In this document: positions 22,563 through 32,903 of the stretch, piece after piece
How positions within the stretch are numbered: the first letter of the stretch is position 1
Layout: every line of letters starts with the position of its first letter
Source of the DNA: Diphasiastrum complanatum
Lineage: Eukaryota; Streptophyta; Lycopodiopsida; Lycopodiales; Lycopodiaceae
Assembly (NCBI GenBank): GCA_029204225.1
Contig: CM055111.1
Location: 15,937,207-16,001,206, forward strand
Direction of reading: 5' to 3'
DNA length: 64,000 nt
Program-made: the position numbers and the translations under genes
Notes under the pieces: generated by a model
The model's database searches: none
The model's input: the letters and a program-made list of their open reading frames with translations, nothing else
Told to the model about the DNA's origin: nothing

Positions 22563-23374
22563 ACATTGAAGTTTGATTTTGCTATGCTCAGCACAAGAAT
22601 GATCGTGGGCCTTCATTGCTTTTGGCAGCAACTTTGTCAACAAAGCGTAGCTATGTTCCACATTTTTCGTGATGATCACCAAAATGTTGAATATAGGACC
22701 ATTTTGTCGATGAAGTTGACAATAAAGCGTAGGACTCAACAAAGGAGCATTTCGAGTCCTATGCTCAGCATATCTCAAAACGGGCCTTCGTTGTTTTTGT
22801 CGATAGAGTAAGTCAATCTTCCATAATCTCGATGTTTCTAAACAAATAACTTATTGGCAAATCTTAACAATTCTCGATCCCTTTGCTTGGCTACATGAGT
22901 ATTTTGTTTTTAAATCGCTATGCAGAGCATAGTAATGTTTTGTTTGCTATGCTTGGGATAGAGAATCTTTTTGTTTATATAGAATCTTTTTGCTATGTAA
23001 AATAAAGATTCTATGTAAAGAAAAAGATTCACCAATGCTGAGCATAGGTGAAAACTTTTTGCAGAGCTGAGAGTTATGCTTCTCTCCCTCTCTTACACGA
23101 GCTCGCTGCATGTTCTCGTTTGTTTGCTGCAACGATGACGGCCTCTACATTCAACAAAGTACAAGTATAGGTTGCTTTACGTTGTTTTTGTTTTTTCATT
23201 TACCTCTCGTGATAATTTCTTATCTTTTTGTTCGATTTGTCAACAATCTCATAATATTGTGTATCTCTTGCTTTGTCATTTTTCTTCGTGTTCTGATGCC
23301 GATCAGGGATGCTGTAGGTCTTCTAGTATCGCGGTTAAGGGTTGGATCGTGGATCAGATGATGCCATTACTTGT

Positions 23375-23600
23375 TATGTAGAAAGCCTTACATTATGGCC
23401 AATGGCTTCACCAATTGCTATTGAATGCAAAGGAATCAGGGCTTGAGAGTCCAAAGCTCGGGAAACGAAATGCATCACTCTCTACCTTGATAAGATGGTC
23501 GCTCTCTACCTTGTATCAATCCACAGGCAGAGTAGCAGGCTAGCTGTCAACCTCACATATGGATCAAGCAATAGCGTGAATGTGGGCCTGTCCGTTAAAG
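23375..23600 (+). pseudogene. coding-like block shared by both copies of module b
   Basis: One frame reads LHYGQWLHQLLLNAKE followed by a sequence ending LDKMV; the frame is clearer in copy B (35520-35680). Here the copy holds an extra segment (23505-23590) absent from copy B. Adjacent frames read VNVGLSVKGAGFNATGLCW and SRTSALLGLAWLFASSLFAL. Composition suggests former coding sequence, but no family was recognised. Confidence 0.3.
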
Positions 23601-23909
23601 GAGCTGGATTCAACGCAACTGGACTATGCTGGATGAACCAACAAATCTGTAATCAGTTATTGTGTGGAAGTTTTCAGATGCAAGTCAACAACATCGCATC
23701 ATATTTTTATACCTCCAATCTCCCAACTTTCTCACTTAAATTGGAATCTTCAATCTTTTAACTCTAGGACGTCAGCCTTATTAGGATTGGCATGGCTGTT
23801 TGCTTCAAGCCTATTTGCTCTTTTTAAATTATTAGGCAATGGCAAAGGAAGCTTTCCAATCGTTGGATCAGCCAGGGCCAAAAGGAAATCCAGAGGTTAG
23901 CTGCTGACA

Positions 23910-24445
23910 CAGTAGTGAGCTGGTTAATGGGTTGTTTTGCTTGTCTCGTGTAGCATTCGGCTGGGTTTGTGTTCAAGTAAATGCTACTCAGCTTTAGTAT
24001 TCAAGTAAATGTTGCTTGATCCTTTGTGTTCAAGTAGATGATGTTACGCTGCATCTACACAACATGCAAAAAATGATCTAAATGTGGTTCCAACCTTTTA
24101 TTTTACAAGAGTCTCAAATTGGTGGTACTAATACGAGGAGCAAGAGTGAGAATCTTAAGTAGTACATTTTATCACAAATTTCTTTAGTTGTATTTTGCAC
24201 ACATTTTTCAATTCAATCAATTTTAGGTATTAATATTTTAGTCATCATACTTAGTCATAAATAAGTTTGATATTCTATTTTAGAAACAATTCAACAAATG
24301 TTTTTTTAAAAGAATTTTAAAACTGTCCAAATCACTTCAATTTTAAATTGTTTCTACAAAAGTTAACCTTCCAAAGTTTGAAAATCTGAAAAAAATTAAA
24401 TCAATAATTTGTTCACATTTGAAAGTTTACAGTAGAGCCAAATTT
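23910..24445. other. AT-rich spacer, nothing recognised
   Basis: It contains three close copies of GTGTTCAAGTA(A/G)ATG (23970-24045) and otherwise AT-rich sequence without recognisable features. Confidence 0.4.
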
Positions 24446-24454
24446 GGAAATGAC

Positions 24455-24590
24455 AGCTCTATTAGAGTTTGCATCTCAGTCATAGTGTAGATGGTGGTTT
24501 TTCTACATTCGCAAAATTGGTGAGTTGCTTGTCTATCTAACCAAAGATCAAATTTTGGATCTTAATTATCTAAAATTATTCACAGACTCC
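24455..24590 (+). mobile_element. copia LTR 3'-end remnant
   Basis: TTAGAGTTTGCATCTCA...CTAACCAAAGATCA...ATTATTCACAGACTCC matches the last ~130 bp of the copia LTR at 30384-31037 and the parallel remnant at 36190-36322. No internal copia sequence follows it. Confidence 0.5.
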
Positions 24591-24794
24591 ACAACCATAG
24601 GTGTTTCTATTTTTGTCAATCCGCTCTATACAAAACTGTCGTCCATGCGTCCACAATGAATTGTATTTTTTTTATTGAACGAGAAAGAATAAAATGTGTT
24701 AGGGATATAACAAATAGTAGAAAATTACATGTACAAATAGCTTAACATGTGAATGATGTACATAGCTTAGATGAAAATCGCACCCTCTTGCAAA

Positions 24795-25492
24795 TTCTCA
24801 CTTTCTATTTGTTACTTCCTCGTTGTTTGCCGAGGCTTCTCTAAGGGCATCACGTAGCCAATCAAGCGTCATATCCTTGGGTAGAAGGGCGAGGTCAAGT
24901 GGGTATGGTTGTCTTCTATGTCCTCTCCTGAAAGTGGCTCGAGCAGTTTGTGTAAGAGCTTTGGATTCTTCGTATCTCAAAATCCACTTTTTCGCCTTCT
25001 CTCTGAAGGACTCACTCATTCTCTCGATTGCTCCTTTTCCCCGAGGAACATCCCCAACAACACACTCATCATCCTTATTATCCAAAAGAGGAGGAATAGA
25101 AGGATCACTATGAGCAAGGAACTTTGTGATATAAACCATGGACTCTTGCTTTAGCCATCCTTCCGTCATGCTACCCTCAGGCCTTGCTCTTTGTCTTACG
25201 AAGCCTTTCAACGTTTTCATGAATCGTTCCAAGAAAAACATGCAAGGACTATGGAGAATGTTTGTATTGATAATATGGATCAATATTAATGAGAGGACAT
25301 GGTAACCATAATACCAATAGCTTAGGATGAACTCAGAATAGGAAATTGAAAAAAATAGATGATGTACCTGCAATGGCCACCTCATCTACCAAATGCACAA
25401 TGAGATGCCTTTGAATGGTGATAATGGATGTTGGAAAGTGCATCTCGATCAAACACATTTCCTCGATGAAGCTTTGTCTTGTCGCCTTGGCT
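24795..25492 (-). pseudogene. CACTA transposase fragment (TNP2 family, DUF4218-like), copy A
   Basis: Minus strand. An exon at 25492-25367, preceded by an acceptor-like TTTCAG, reads FIEEMCLIEMHFPTSI and LIVHLVDEVAIAG. A donor GTACAT and an intron of about 120 bp follow. The next exon from about 25246 reads FLERFMKTLKGFVRQRARPE and GSMTEGW, then a hydrophilic C-terminal part (VPRGKGAIERMSESFREKAK, LDWLRDALREASANNEE). 'HLVDEV' and 'ER(F/Y)M-x-TLKG-(F/Y)-VR-x-(R/K)A-x-PEGS' are the conserved core of DUF4218 in CACTA transposases. The catalytic N-terminal transposase domain is absent, so the fragment is not functional. Copy B at 36.6-36.9 kb keeps only the C-terminal part. Confidence 0.65.
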
Positions 25493-26370
25493 GAAATGTA
25501 TTTTCATAAGAAAAGTTAACAACAATCACATATGCATTAGTTAGATCATCATCTTAAATCATTTCAAGACAATATATTGTGATTCTCATTGATCATACCT
25601 CACCAAACCACTGAGTTTGTAGATTGCACTCCTTAGCTCCTTTATCAGAAACCCTCTCAGCGTCAAGGGAAGCACAAGCTATTGTGTTTATATCTCAATA
25701 TTCCATGCAATGTTTTCATGCTTCTCTTTTTCTTTATTTTGACAAATATTTGCAATTAAATAAATATCATTGTACTAGCCAGCAAACATATAGTTTTCTT
25801 TCCCAAATAGCTTATCAAAAAATGCCAAAATGATACATTATGAATCTACACATTGATGTAAACATAGCAATATGTGGTGTCTGAATAGGAGGAATTGTAA
25901 GTGTCCGCCGCACATTAGATTCGAAAAGGCTTTACATGTTACATGAACTTTACGTCTTCATATGATCAAATTAAGATTTATGTTTCATGGAGTTTGCGTT
26001 GTTTTTGGCTTTGCCCGATTATTACAAAATTCTAATATATTCAATATTATCGTCATTTTCCAAATATGGTAATTATTTGATGTTTCCCAATGGCTTCAAT
26101 GGAAAAGAAAAAAATTGGGCAAAAATGTGCCCACCAACCATGACAAAGTTTCTTAGAAAGCAAGAATTGGAAGAACTTGGAATTTGAATTATCTTAAATA
26201 GTGTGACATGCATACATGCATAAAATCATATTTTCTTTTTTTTTTATGAAGAAAAAAGAGGTGCCTTCCAGAGCGAAATCTTGTGCAACCTGGTTATTTT
26301 TTTTCAATTTTTTTACATGCACCTTCAGATGCAAAAGGTGAATGTAAAACAAATTCACTTGTTTTGTTAG
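25493..26370. other. AT-rich spacer, nothing recognised
   Basis: Short frames only. The part next to 25492 may include further intron of the TNP2-like fragment. Confidence 0.35.
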
Positions 26371-26375
26371 ATGAC

Positions 26376-26520
26376 ACTAGTACGTTTGCCCGCCCAAGCC
26401 GGCGGGCTCCACATTTTTTAAAATATGAGTTTGGTCCGGATAGCTCACGCTGCCCGTCACAGCGTGAGCTGTGAGCTGGCCTGAAACCCATTTTATTCTA
26501 GTATATATAGATTATGCGCA
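26376..26520 (-). mobile_element. candidate Helitron 3' terminus
   Basis: On the minus strand a GC-rich hairpin (GCCCGCC, 6-base loop, GGCGGGC; plus coordinates 26388-26407) is followed after 7 bases by CTAG and then T. This is the Helitron 3'-end arrangement: hairpin, short spacer, CTRR, insertion before T. A second perfect hairpin (AGCTCACGCTG with its complement, 26442-26470) lies inside. No Rep/helicase gene and no defined 5' TC end were found, so the element would be non-autonomous or only an end fragment. Confidence 0.35.
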
Positions 26521-26689
26521 AAAAGTGCTTGTAAAAAAAATAAAACACATTTCCATGTCTCCACCGTGGCAAGAGGAAGGCCTCCAAGGGCGTTCCTCGG
26601 CCCCCTCCTGATTTACAAAGAAATTAATTCACGACTTTTACCCTAAACAACCCTAAAGTCTTGCACATGTATATATGTCGAAAGGTGGG

Positions 26690-28299
26690 CAAATCTCAGT
26701 GCTCTGATTGTCGGTTAATAATATTAGACATACTTCATTCACTCTTTTACTCGCAGATGTCTTATACTATTCCAACACAACATTTCTGTTGAAAAGAAGG
26801 AGCTGGTAGAGAAGCAGCAGCAGCGGCAGAAGATTATTCTTGGATTAGGCAGGCGTAATCAAAACAGCAACACAAGAGATCGATCGGGTTTTGTTTTTTG
26901 GCCACTACTCTCAATACTTGTAATATTCATTTTGTTGAAACTCGTAAATATTTTGCTTGTTTAATCATTGGGCTTCCATGATGTTCAGTCTCAGTCCTCT
27001 ACTTGTTTTAGGGCTTTCTAAGATTTAATTGATAATCGTCATGTGAACTGTAACTCATTAATTCATCATGCAGCTTCTTGTTCAACAAGATGTCCTTCTT
27101 CGATGTAAGCACCCATGTTCTACATTACAGTTTATTAAGCTTATTAGTATTCTTTGTATGCTATTCAGCCATTGCGATTGCCATGGAGCAAATTTATGAT
27201 CCAACAAGTGGTGAGGTTGGTGAGGTTCGTGGGAATAAAATAATGATTATCAAGGACCAACTGCTTAGAGCTGATGGGTTTCCTTCGGAAAGTCTATTGC
27301 GACTGCTCTTGCAACTGAAGAGCATGGATTTGGGCTTGGAGGATTTGAAAGCCACAATGGTGGGAAAAGTCATGAACAGATTAAAAAAACGTGCATATGG
27401 AAACGTCAGATATGTTGCAGATCGGCTTCTGGATGATTGGAATCAATTGGTCCACAACTTATTTCACCCACCTACTAAGCAAAGAAACGATTGCATTGCC
27501 GCTACAGGTCTCCATCAAATTTCCAGGCCCAAAGAAACTCCTACTCTTCCTCCTCCCAAAGAAGTTCAAAAAAAGCCTTCAGTCCAGCTCAAGAAGACCG
27601 TGAACAATGCATTGATCTCAAGAGCATCATCATCATCCGTCTCCATGCTTTGAAACTCTCGCGAGCGTGCACGTGCTACTCAGGTGCCCACTTCTCTAGA
27701 CATTCTGAAGAACGTCAATCATAAAGCATCTGCTGTTGTTGCACCGTCTATTGCATATGTAGCTTGTAAAAAGAATTTTTGGGTAAAATTTAATGGTGAG
27801 GTAATAGGCGGACCCATAGTACATCAAGGATCTACAAGAAAGTAGACGTGGTGCCAGCTATTGAGCCCAAAAGAGGCCAAAAAAGGATTCATAGTCAGAC
27901 GGGATCATCAGGCTCACAGGTAAAACGATGCGAGCAGTATGCGACGTTGATCAACATTAACAAATTATCAAAGCCAAATAAGTGAAGTGCAATTGTCGTG
28001 ACTAATTAGCTACGCAACCAGCGGCTTGAACGTTCTCTTCTATAGGTTGTCACCTCTGTGCTGCATGGATTTACATAAGCTGATGCATCCTCAACTCAAG
28101 TAAAGTGAGACACTGGAAGTAGAGGCAAATTGCAATTGACCTGCATTTTGAAGATATGCATTGTTGCAACCACTCAGTTTTTTTTTATCAGACAGCTTTT
28201 GTTGTGAACATTCTCTGCCAATAAATACCTTCAACTAATGACGAAGGGGACATAGTTCAGTAATTCTGACCACTGATCAAACGTAACAATCTCAATAAC
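26690..28299 (+). repeat. left arm of a large inverted duplication
   Basis: It matches the complement of 28347-29340 plus 32904-33590. The junction nearest the centre is ...CAATCTCAATAAC (ends 28299) against GTTATTGAGATTG (starts 28347), leaving a 47-bp spacer. The outer edge is where TCAGTGCTCTGATTG (26697) stops matching. Arm length is about 1.6 kb. It contains the TFIIS-N-like gene fragment. Confidence 0.85.
27073..27653 (+). pseudogene. TFIIS N-terminal (LW/Med26-type) domain gene fragment, left copy
   Basis: From about 27183 (MEQIYDPTSGEVGEV) the frame continues IMIIKDQLLRADGFPSES and then a TFIIS N-terminal helical bundle: LLRLLLQLKSMDLGLEDLK, ATMVGKVMNRLKKR, NVRYVADRLLDDWNQLV (about residues 37-90 from that Met). 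A Pro/Lys-rich tail follows. In TFIIS, Med26 and elongin A this domain docks elongation and Mediator factors; L-x-x-L-x-x-M-x-(L/I) and the terminal 'L(V/I)xxWK' region are typical. A short intron is likely at 27105-27168 (GTAAGC...TTCAG), joining LLVQQDVLLR to SIAIAMEQ, so the gene once began further upstream. The frame stops at 27651 (TGA), and the remaining C-terminal segment (VVAPSIAYVACKKNFWVKFN) continues in another frame, so this copy is broken. The exact family member is undetermined. Confidence 0.6.
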
Positions 28300-28346
28300 A
28301 CGAACACACATTTTAGGTCTATTATGAAGGCATTTATTAAACCTTT
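28300..28346. other. spacer of the large inverted duplication
   Basis: 47 bp between the two arms. Transcribed across, it would be the loop of a hairpin with arms over 1 kb. Confidence 0.7.
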
Positions 28347-29340
28347 GTTATTGAGATTGTTACGTTTGATCAGTGGTCAGAATTACTGAACTATGTCCCC
28401 TTCGTCATTAGTCGAAGGTGTTTATTGGCAGAGAATGTTAACAACAAAAGTTGGCTGATAAAAAAAACACGTCATTAGTCGAAGGTGTTTATTGGCAGAG
28501 AATGTTAACAACAAAAGCTGTCTAATAAAAAAAAAACTGAGTGGTTGCAACAATGCATATCTTCAAAATGCAGGTAAATTGCAATTTGCCTCTACTTCCA
28601 GTGTCTCACTTTACTTGAGTTGAGGATGCATCAGCTTAGTAAGCCCTTATGTAAACTCGTGCAGCACATACCTGACAACCTATAAAAGAGAACATTTGAG
28701 CCACTGACTACGTTGCTAATAAGTTGCCACAATTGCACTTCACTTATTTGGCTTTGATGATTTGTTAATGTTGATCAACGTCGCAGACTGCTCGCATCGT
28801 TTTGCCTGTGAGCCTGATGATCCCGTCTGACTATGAATCCTTTTTTGGCCTCATTGGGCTCAATAGCTGACACCTCGTCTGCTTTCTTGTAGAGCCTTGA
28901 TGTAGGGATCCGACAAACTATGGGTCCGTCTATTACCTCACCATTAAATTTTACCCAAAAATTCTTTTCACAAGCTACATATGCAATAGACGGTGCAACA
29001 ACAACAGATGCTTTATGATTGACGTTCTTCAGAATGTCTGGAGAAATGGGTACCTGAGTAGCACGCCCACGCCCACGAGAGTTTTGAAGCACGATGATGG
29101 ATGATGATGATGCGATTAAGATCAATGCATTGTTCACTGTCTTCTTGAGCTGGACTGAAGGCTTTTCTTGAACTTCTTTGGGAGGGAGAAGAGTAGGAGT
29201 TGCTTTGGACCTGGAAAATTGCCGGAGACCTATAGCGGCATGCAATCGTTTGTTTGCTTAGTAGGTGCGTGAAATAAGTTGGAAACCAATTGATTTCAAT
29301 CATCCAGAAGCCGATCTACAACATATCTGACGTTTCCATG
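28347..29340 (-). repeat. right arm, inner part, of the inverted duplication
   Basis: Complement of about 27391-28299. It contains one private change of scale: a direct duplication of about 60 bp (CGTCATTAGTCGAAGGTGTT at 28407 and again at 28471). It ends at 29340, where an LTR element interrupts the arm. Confidence 0.85.
28775..29338 (-). pseudogene. TFIIS-N-type gene fragment, right copy, C-terminal half
   Basis: The minus-strand frame from 29245 to 28775 (156 codons) covers the tail downstream of the TFIIS-N domain: PTLLPPKEVQEKPSVQLKKT, then ATQVPISPDILKNVNHKAS, VVAPSIAYVACEKNFWVKFN and KGFIVRRDHQAHRQ, ending at a stop. This copy keeps the C-terminal frame open where the left copy does not, and so shows what the original tail looked like. 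The domain portion just upstream (29338-29250) is in another frame and is cut at 29340 by the LTR element. Its N-terminal half lies at 32904-33580. The function of the tail is unknown. Confidence 0.55.
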
Positions 29341-29710
29341 TGTTGGTGTCAAGCAAAACATGTACATAGGTGTGTTTGTTGACGTCAGCAGTCTGCCTCC
29401 CCCTCCATTTCCTATGTGGTGATCCCAGGCACTCGTTTCTTTGCATGTAGGCGGTCCTCCTTTTTCTATAAAGGAGGAGGCACTTAGAGAATTTATTTAT
29501 CATTCAAACACCAAAAGCTTTTGTATTGTCATTGTTGTTATGTTGTATGTGAGTCTTTGTTTCAGCAACGTTTCTATTTCTTGGTTCTCTTTGCAATTGC
29601 TTGGTGCCATGGATATAACGTATGGAATATTAGCAGTATTTAATGCTCTATCTCTCTCTGCATGAGCTTCCTTGGTTTCGAATACCTACTCTCTTCTACA
29701 TAACCCAACA
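29341..29710 (+). mobile_element. 5' LTR of the non-autonomous element
   Basis: 370 bp, TGTTGGTGTC...CTACATAACCCAACA. It contains a TATA-like TTTCTATAAAGG at about 29464. The terminal CTCTCTTCTACATAA(C/T)CCAACA recurs at 32881-32903. Its first ~120 bp recur at 37446-37567. No tRNA primer site was recognised immediately after it (AAGTTTATGGGCCC). Confidence 0.7.
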
Positions 29711-29797
29711 AAGTTTATGGGCCCACACACTCAGAGCGACCGGTAGCACCGGCTACTGCAGTTTTTTCTAGAGAATTTCTTTCCACACGAATCTGTA

Positions 29798-30199
29798 GTG
29801 ATGCACTTTTTGGAGTCTTCTTTCTTTCACTCCTCTCATGCTCCTTTTTTACTATCGCTCCTATTTTCTTGGATACTCCTGCTTATCTCTCCATCTACAT
29901 TGCAAGCAACGGCTCTTAACCAGCTCCATGTTAGCAGGGCCACCATCGCAGCAGCAGAAGCATGGAAGGAGAAGGAAGAAACATTTGAAGCAAAGCTAGA
30001 TCTCCACCTTGGAAAGAACCTAGTGCTACTGATAATGTTAGAAGGATGTATGACTATGGAAGACAGTCTTTTAAACCTCCTAGGTGCATTCAGGTCAGAA
30101 ACACAAGGGGATGAAGCTCTCACAAATTCCTATGCTCAGTTTGCCACCACGTTTGGAAGCTTCAAAGCTGTTTTTAAAGAAGAAGTGATGCCACTTTAA
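29798..30199 (+). CDS. small ORF carried by the non-autonomous LTR element
   Basis: 133 codons. Residues ~14-35 are a hydrophobic segment (FLLSLLFSWILLLISPS) that could be a signal peptide. A charged helical body follows (RATIAAAEAWKEKEETFEAK, SYAQFATTFGSFKAVFKEEV). The body is conserved in frame in the copy at 36.9-37.2 kb, where differences include both silent and replacement sites, so it was probably coding when the element moved. It matches no gag, envelope or host family that I know. It may be a captured host segment. Confidence 0.4.
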   Translation: MMHFLESSFFHSSHAPFLLSLLFSWILLLISPSTLQATALNQLHVSRATIAAAEAWKEKEETFEAKLDLHLGKNLVLLIMLEGCMTMEDSLLNLLGAFRSETQGDEALTNSYAQFATTFGSFKAVFKEEVMPL

Positions 30200-30239
30200 G
30201 TAGATAAGTAGCTTCATGTAAATGCTAAAAATGATTGTA

Positions 30240-30385
30240 GTTCACAGTCCATGTATAGCTACATAGACCACACACAATGGTATGTGAAGATGTAGTCTAC
30301 ATGTAGGTGAAAGACGGTTTAATCACAATCCATGTATAGCTGCATAGACCACACACAAATGGTGTGTGAAGACGTGGAGTCTATG
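30240..30385. repeat. 80-bp tandem duplication with CACACA/TGTGTG hairpins
   Basis: ATCCATGTATAGCT(A/G)CATAGACC recurs at about 30248 and 30330, each time followed by ACACACAA-TGGT-TGTGTGAAGA-like inverted pairs. The same doublet is present in the second element copy at 37240-37395, so it is part of the element. Confidence 0.6.
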
Positions 30386-31037
30386 TGAGGGATTTCAACT
30401 AGTTTAGTCTAGTTTAGTCATATTTAGGTAAATTGTTAATAAGAGGCCAAAACTCATTTCAAACTTAGAGATAAACTTTTTGAAGTTATATTAGTTTAAA
30501 ATACATTCAATAAACACTTTTTGAAAGTGTGAAAAAGTTGGTAGTCGAGTTTGAAAGATATTCAAATTTGAACTTTGGGTACATTGAAACTAGACCCATA
30601 AATAGTAGGGTTTACATTTTGGAGGGAAACCCAAGTGGCCAAATAGGGTTTGGAAACTCTATAAAAGGATGTAACTCGTGGAGAGACACATCTTCTCTCT
30701 TCTCTCTCTCATTTCATCATTATACATGGTTCTCTTTGGGTTCTACTAGTCATTGGTGTACTATCTTGGTGTTATCTTGCAATCTTGTGTGTAGGATGCT
30801 CATTTATTGCTATTTTCAGTTCCACACGTGTGAAATTCAGTAGGGTACTGTAATTGTATGGACAACAAACATGTTCTATGTTTTGGTTCATGTTTGATCA
30901 ATATCTCTTAGAGTTTGCATCTCATTTTGTATGTAGATGCTGATTTTTCTACATTTGCAGGATTGTTGGTTTGCTCCTTATTGTAACCAAAGATCAGGGA
31001 CATGGATTGGATCTTGAATGATCTGAAATCCTTCACA
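30384..31037 (+). mobile_element. copia 5' LTR
   Basis: About 654 bp, TGTGAGGG...CTTCACA, with the TATA-like CTATAAAAGG at about 30660 and a cap-proximal CT-rich stretch. The 3' terminal ~130 bp recur as isolated remnants at 24455 and 36190. Confidence 0.65.
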
Positions 31038-31051
31038 TGGTATCATAGCTC
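31038..31051 (+). promoter_or_regulatory. primer-binding site, initiator tRNA-Met type (variant)
   Basis: TGGTATCATAGCTC lies directly after the LTR, one base from the copia consensus TGGTATCAGAGC. Confidence 0.7.
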
Positions 31052-32903
31052 TTGTGTTTCAGGTTATGAAAGGATCAGCCATCTTTAGCAAGGATTTGGA
31101 GGAGTAACCAATGCTAGAGCATGCTATATTGATTTCTACTCAAAAATCAGGATTTTTTCATGTGTAGAATTGATTTTTTGTAGGTCAAAACTCAATATGG
31201 AGAGGCCTCAAGCACCTCAAGATCAAGTGAGGTATGACAAGAGAGCAAAGAAAGCTCTACACATGATTAAGGTGAATGAACTTCTCAAGGAAGTTGGTAA
31301 GTGCACATCATCTTTGGAGGCTTGGGAAGCTTTGAAGAAGCTTTATGAATCCAAGTCTACATCAAGGGTGCTTACTCTTAGGAGACAAATCTTTCAAAGT
31401 TTGCAAAAGAAAGAAGAGAGTACTCATGCTTTTGTTTTGAGGGTTAAGGCATTCAATGATGAGTTAGCATGTATTGATGACAACATTAAGGAGGTAGAAC
31501 TTGTTCAAGTTATACTTAATGGCTTCTTGGATGATTATGCTATTCTTGTTCAAAGTTTTGCTATTCAAAAGACTTTGCCAAGTATTGTGGATTTGCAAGA
31601 GATCTTGGTGAATGAGGAGTATAGGCTTCAATCAAGAGGTGGATCTACATCGATGTCTCAATATGGAGAGGAGGCTATGTTCATCAAAGACAAGTTCAAG
31701 GGCAAAGGCAAAGGCAAGTTGTCTAAAGGGCAAGATCAAGGTGAGGCTTCTTCTTTTGGCAAAAAGAAAGATAAGTCTAAGTTAAGATGCTTTTATTGTG
31801 GAATCAAAGGGCATTTTGCAAATGAATGTTTGAAGAAGCAAAGAGATGAAGGTAGCAAGCAAATCAACTTTACTACTAATGATGAGGATCTAGGTGGTTG
31901 TGATTCTCTTTTGATGTGTTCTTCAAGTATAATATCAAGTGAAGGTGACAAAGATTCATGGTGGATTGATAGTAAAGCCAGTTCATACATGACTAGTCAC
32001 AAGGAGTTCTTTACTTCTTTGGTCACTTGTGATGGACCCAAGCAAGCAATTCACATGGCCAATGGTGGTGAGTGTGTGATTGAAGGTATTGGTTCAATTC
32101 ATATTTGTCTCTCTACTAATAGGAAAGCAAGACTTGATGGTGCTCTTTACATTCTTTCACTTTCAAAGAATTTGTTAAGTGTTGGTCAAATGATAGAGAA
32201 AGGATACATGGTAAAGTTTGGTGGTGATGTTTGTTTCATTAAAAATAAAGAAATATTGGTTGCTAGGGGCAATAGACAAGGAACACTTTTCAAGCTTGAT
32301 GCTTTTGTTATGGCTAACAAAAATGATGGAATGGAAAAGGAGATTGGTCTCAGCTTTCCAAAGTTCCCTTTTAGCATCAATAAGATTGGTGGATCTTATG
32401 CAAGTCTAAAAAGCTTTCCTATGCTAGATCTAGGTCACGATCTAATATGCTTCTTTGAGATGTTCATCTTTGTGCTAACTTGGCTAGTCTTGAGGATAAT
32501 GATGGTGTTTCAATGGTTCTTCATGGCAAGTGCAAGCATGCAAAAGGTAAGGAAAGAGCTAACTTCATCAATGGAGGTGAAGGTTCTTCCTTGGAAAAGA
32601 TTGTTGCTAATGATTTCTTTGATCATATGGGAAAAGATGTTGCTAGGTGCATTCATGAAGGAGGTGGTTCTTCTACATTCTTTTGTTATGATTCCAAGAA
32701 AGTTATTTTTCCAGCAAGTAGAGTCACATGTCTTCATAAAGAAAGTAGATCAAATGGTTCTATCAAGAGACTTGGTGAGGGAGATAGTCACAAGTCAAGA
32801 AGAAGAGAAGTATGTGAAGAGTTCAAAGTAGGATGTACTTTGAATGATGTAATTGAGAATGATAGTGAGGAAGAATCACTGCTCTCTTCTACATAATCCA
32901 ACA

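Larger units (their letters stand above)
21775..23660 (+). mobile_element. duplicated module b (copy A), LTR-element internal sequence
   Basis: Direct match to 34150-35680, where it is preceded by a full LTR and a PBS. Here only the last ~60 bp of the LTR (ending GAGCCAACA, 21834) remains, and the PBS region is altered. The module contains no gag or pol; its prominent feature is the 30-bp array at 22416-22562. Further copies of CTATGCTNAGCATAG-like palindromes are scattered to about 23050. It appears to be the remains of a non-autonomous LTR retrotransposon. Confidence 0.6.
30384..32880 (+). mobile_element. Ty1/copia element nested in the LTR element (LTR, PBS, gag, protease)
   Basis: Composed of a 5' LTR (30384-31037), a PBS and a long gag-protease frame at about 31170-32400. 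The gag body has the motifs ALKKLYESKSTSRVLTLRRQ, VELVQVILNGFLDDY and EILVNEEYRLQSRG. A CCHC knuckle CFYCGIKGHFANEC is at about 31789. A protease-like segment follows near 31965, then the LYILSLSKNLLSVGQM pre-integrase region. Sequence at 32400-32880 is not recognisable as integrase or RT, and no 3' LTR is seen. It is 3'-truncated with few breaks in gag, so it is younger than most copia remnants here. Confidence 0.75.
29341..32903 (+). mobile_element. non-autonomous LTR retroelement interrupting the palindrome arm
   Basis: Termini TGTTGG (29341) and CCAACA (ends 32903) are flanked by CCATG (29336-29340) and TCATG (32904-32908), a 5-bp target duplication with one mismatch. The uninterrupted left arm reads the same site without it. 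The 5' LTR is complete; at the 3' end only the last ~23 bp of the LTR survive. The internal part (29711-30383) carries a short ORF. A second copy with a truncated 3' LTR is at 36.88-37.57 kb. A copia element has inserted at 30384 and removed or replaced the distal part. No gag or pol belongs to the outer element, so it is TRIM/LARD-like. It is broken. Confidence 0.7.

Noticed and set aside
22400-22594. The 30-bp array as a CRISPR array or as a decapeptide-repeat gene
   Set aside because: Units are contiguous with no unique spacers, and the DNA is plant nuclear. The open frames follow from a period divisible by three, with no start context or extension.
26442-26470. Strong hairpin as a transcription terminator
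   Set aside because: Intrinsic terminators of that type do not apply in plant nuclear DNA; the position suits a transposon end better.
27078-27182. Start of the TFIIS-N-type protein at 27078
   Set aside because: This segment contains a good donor (GTAAGC, 27105) and acceptor (TTCAG, 27168), so it is more likely exon end plus intron than N-terminal coding sequence.
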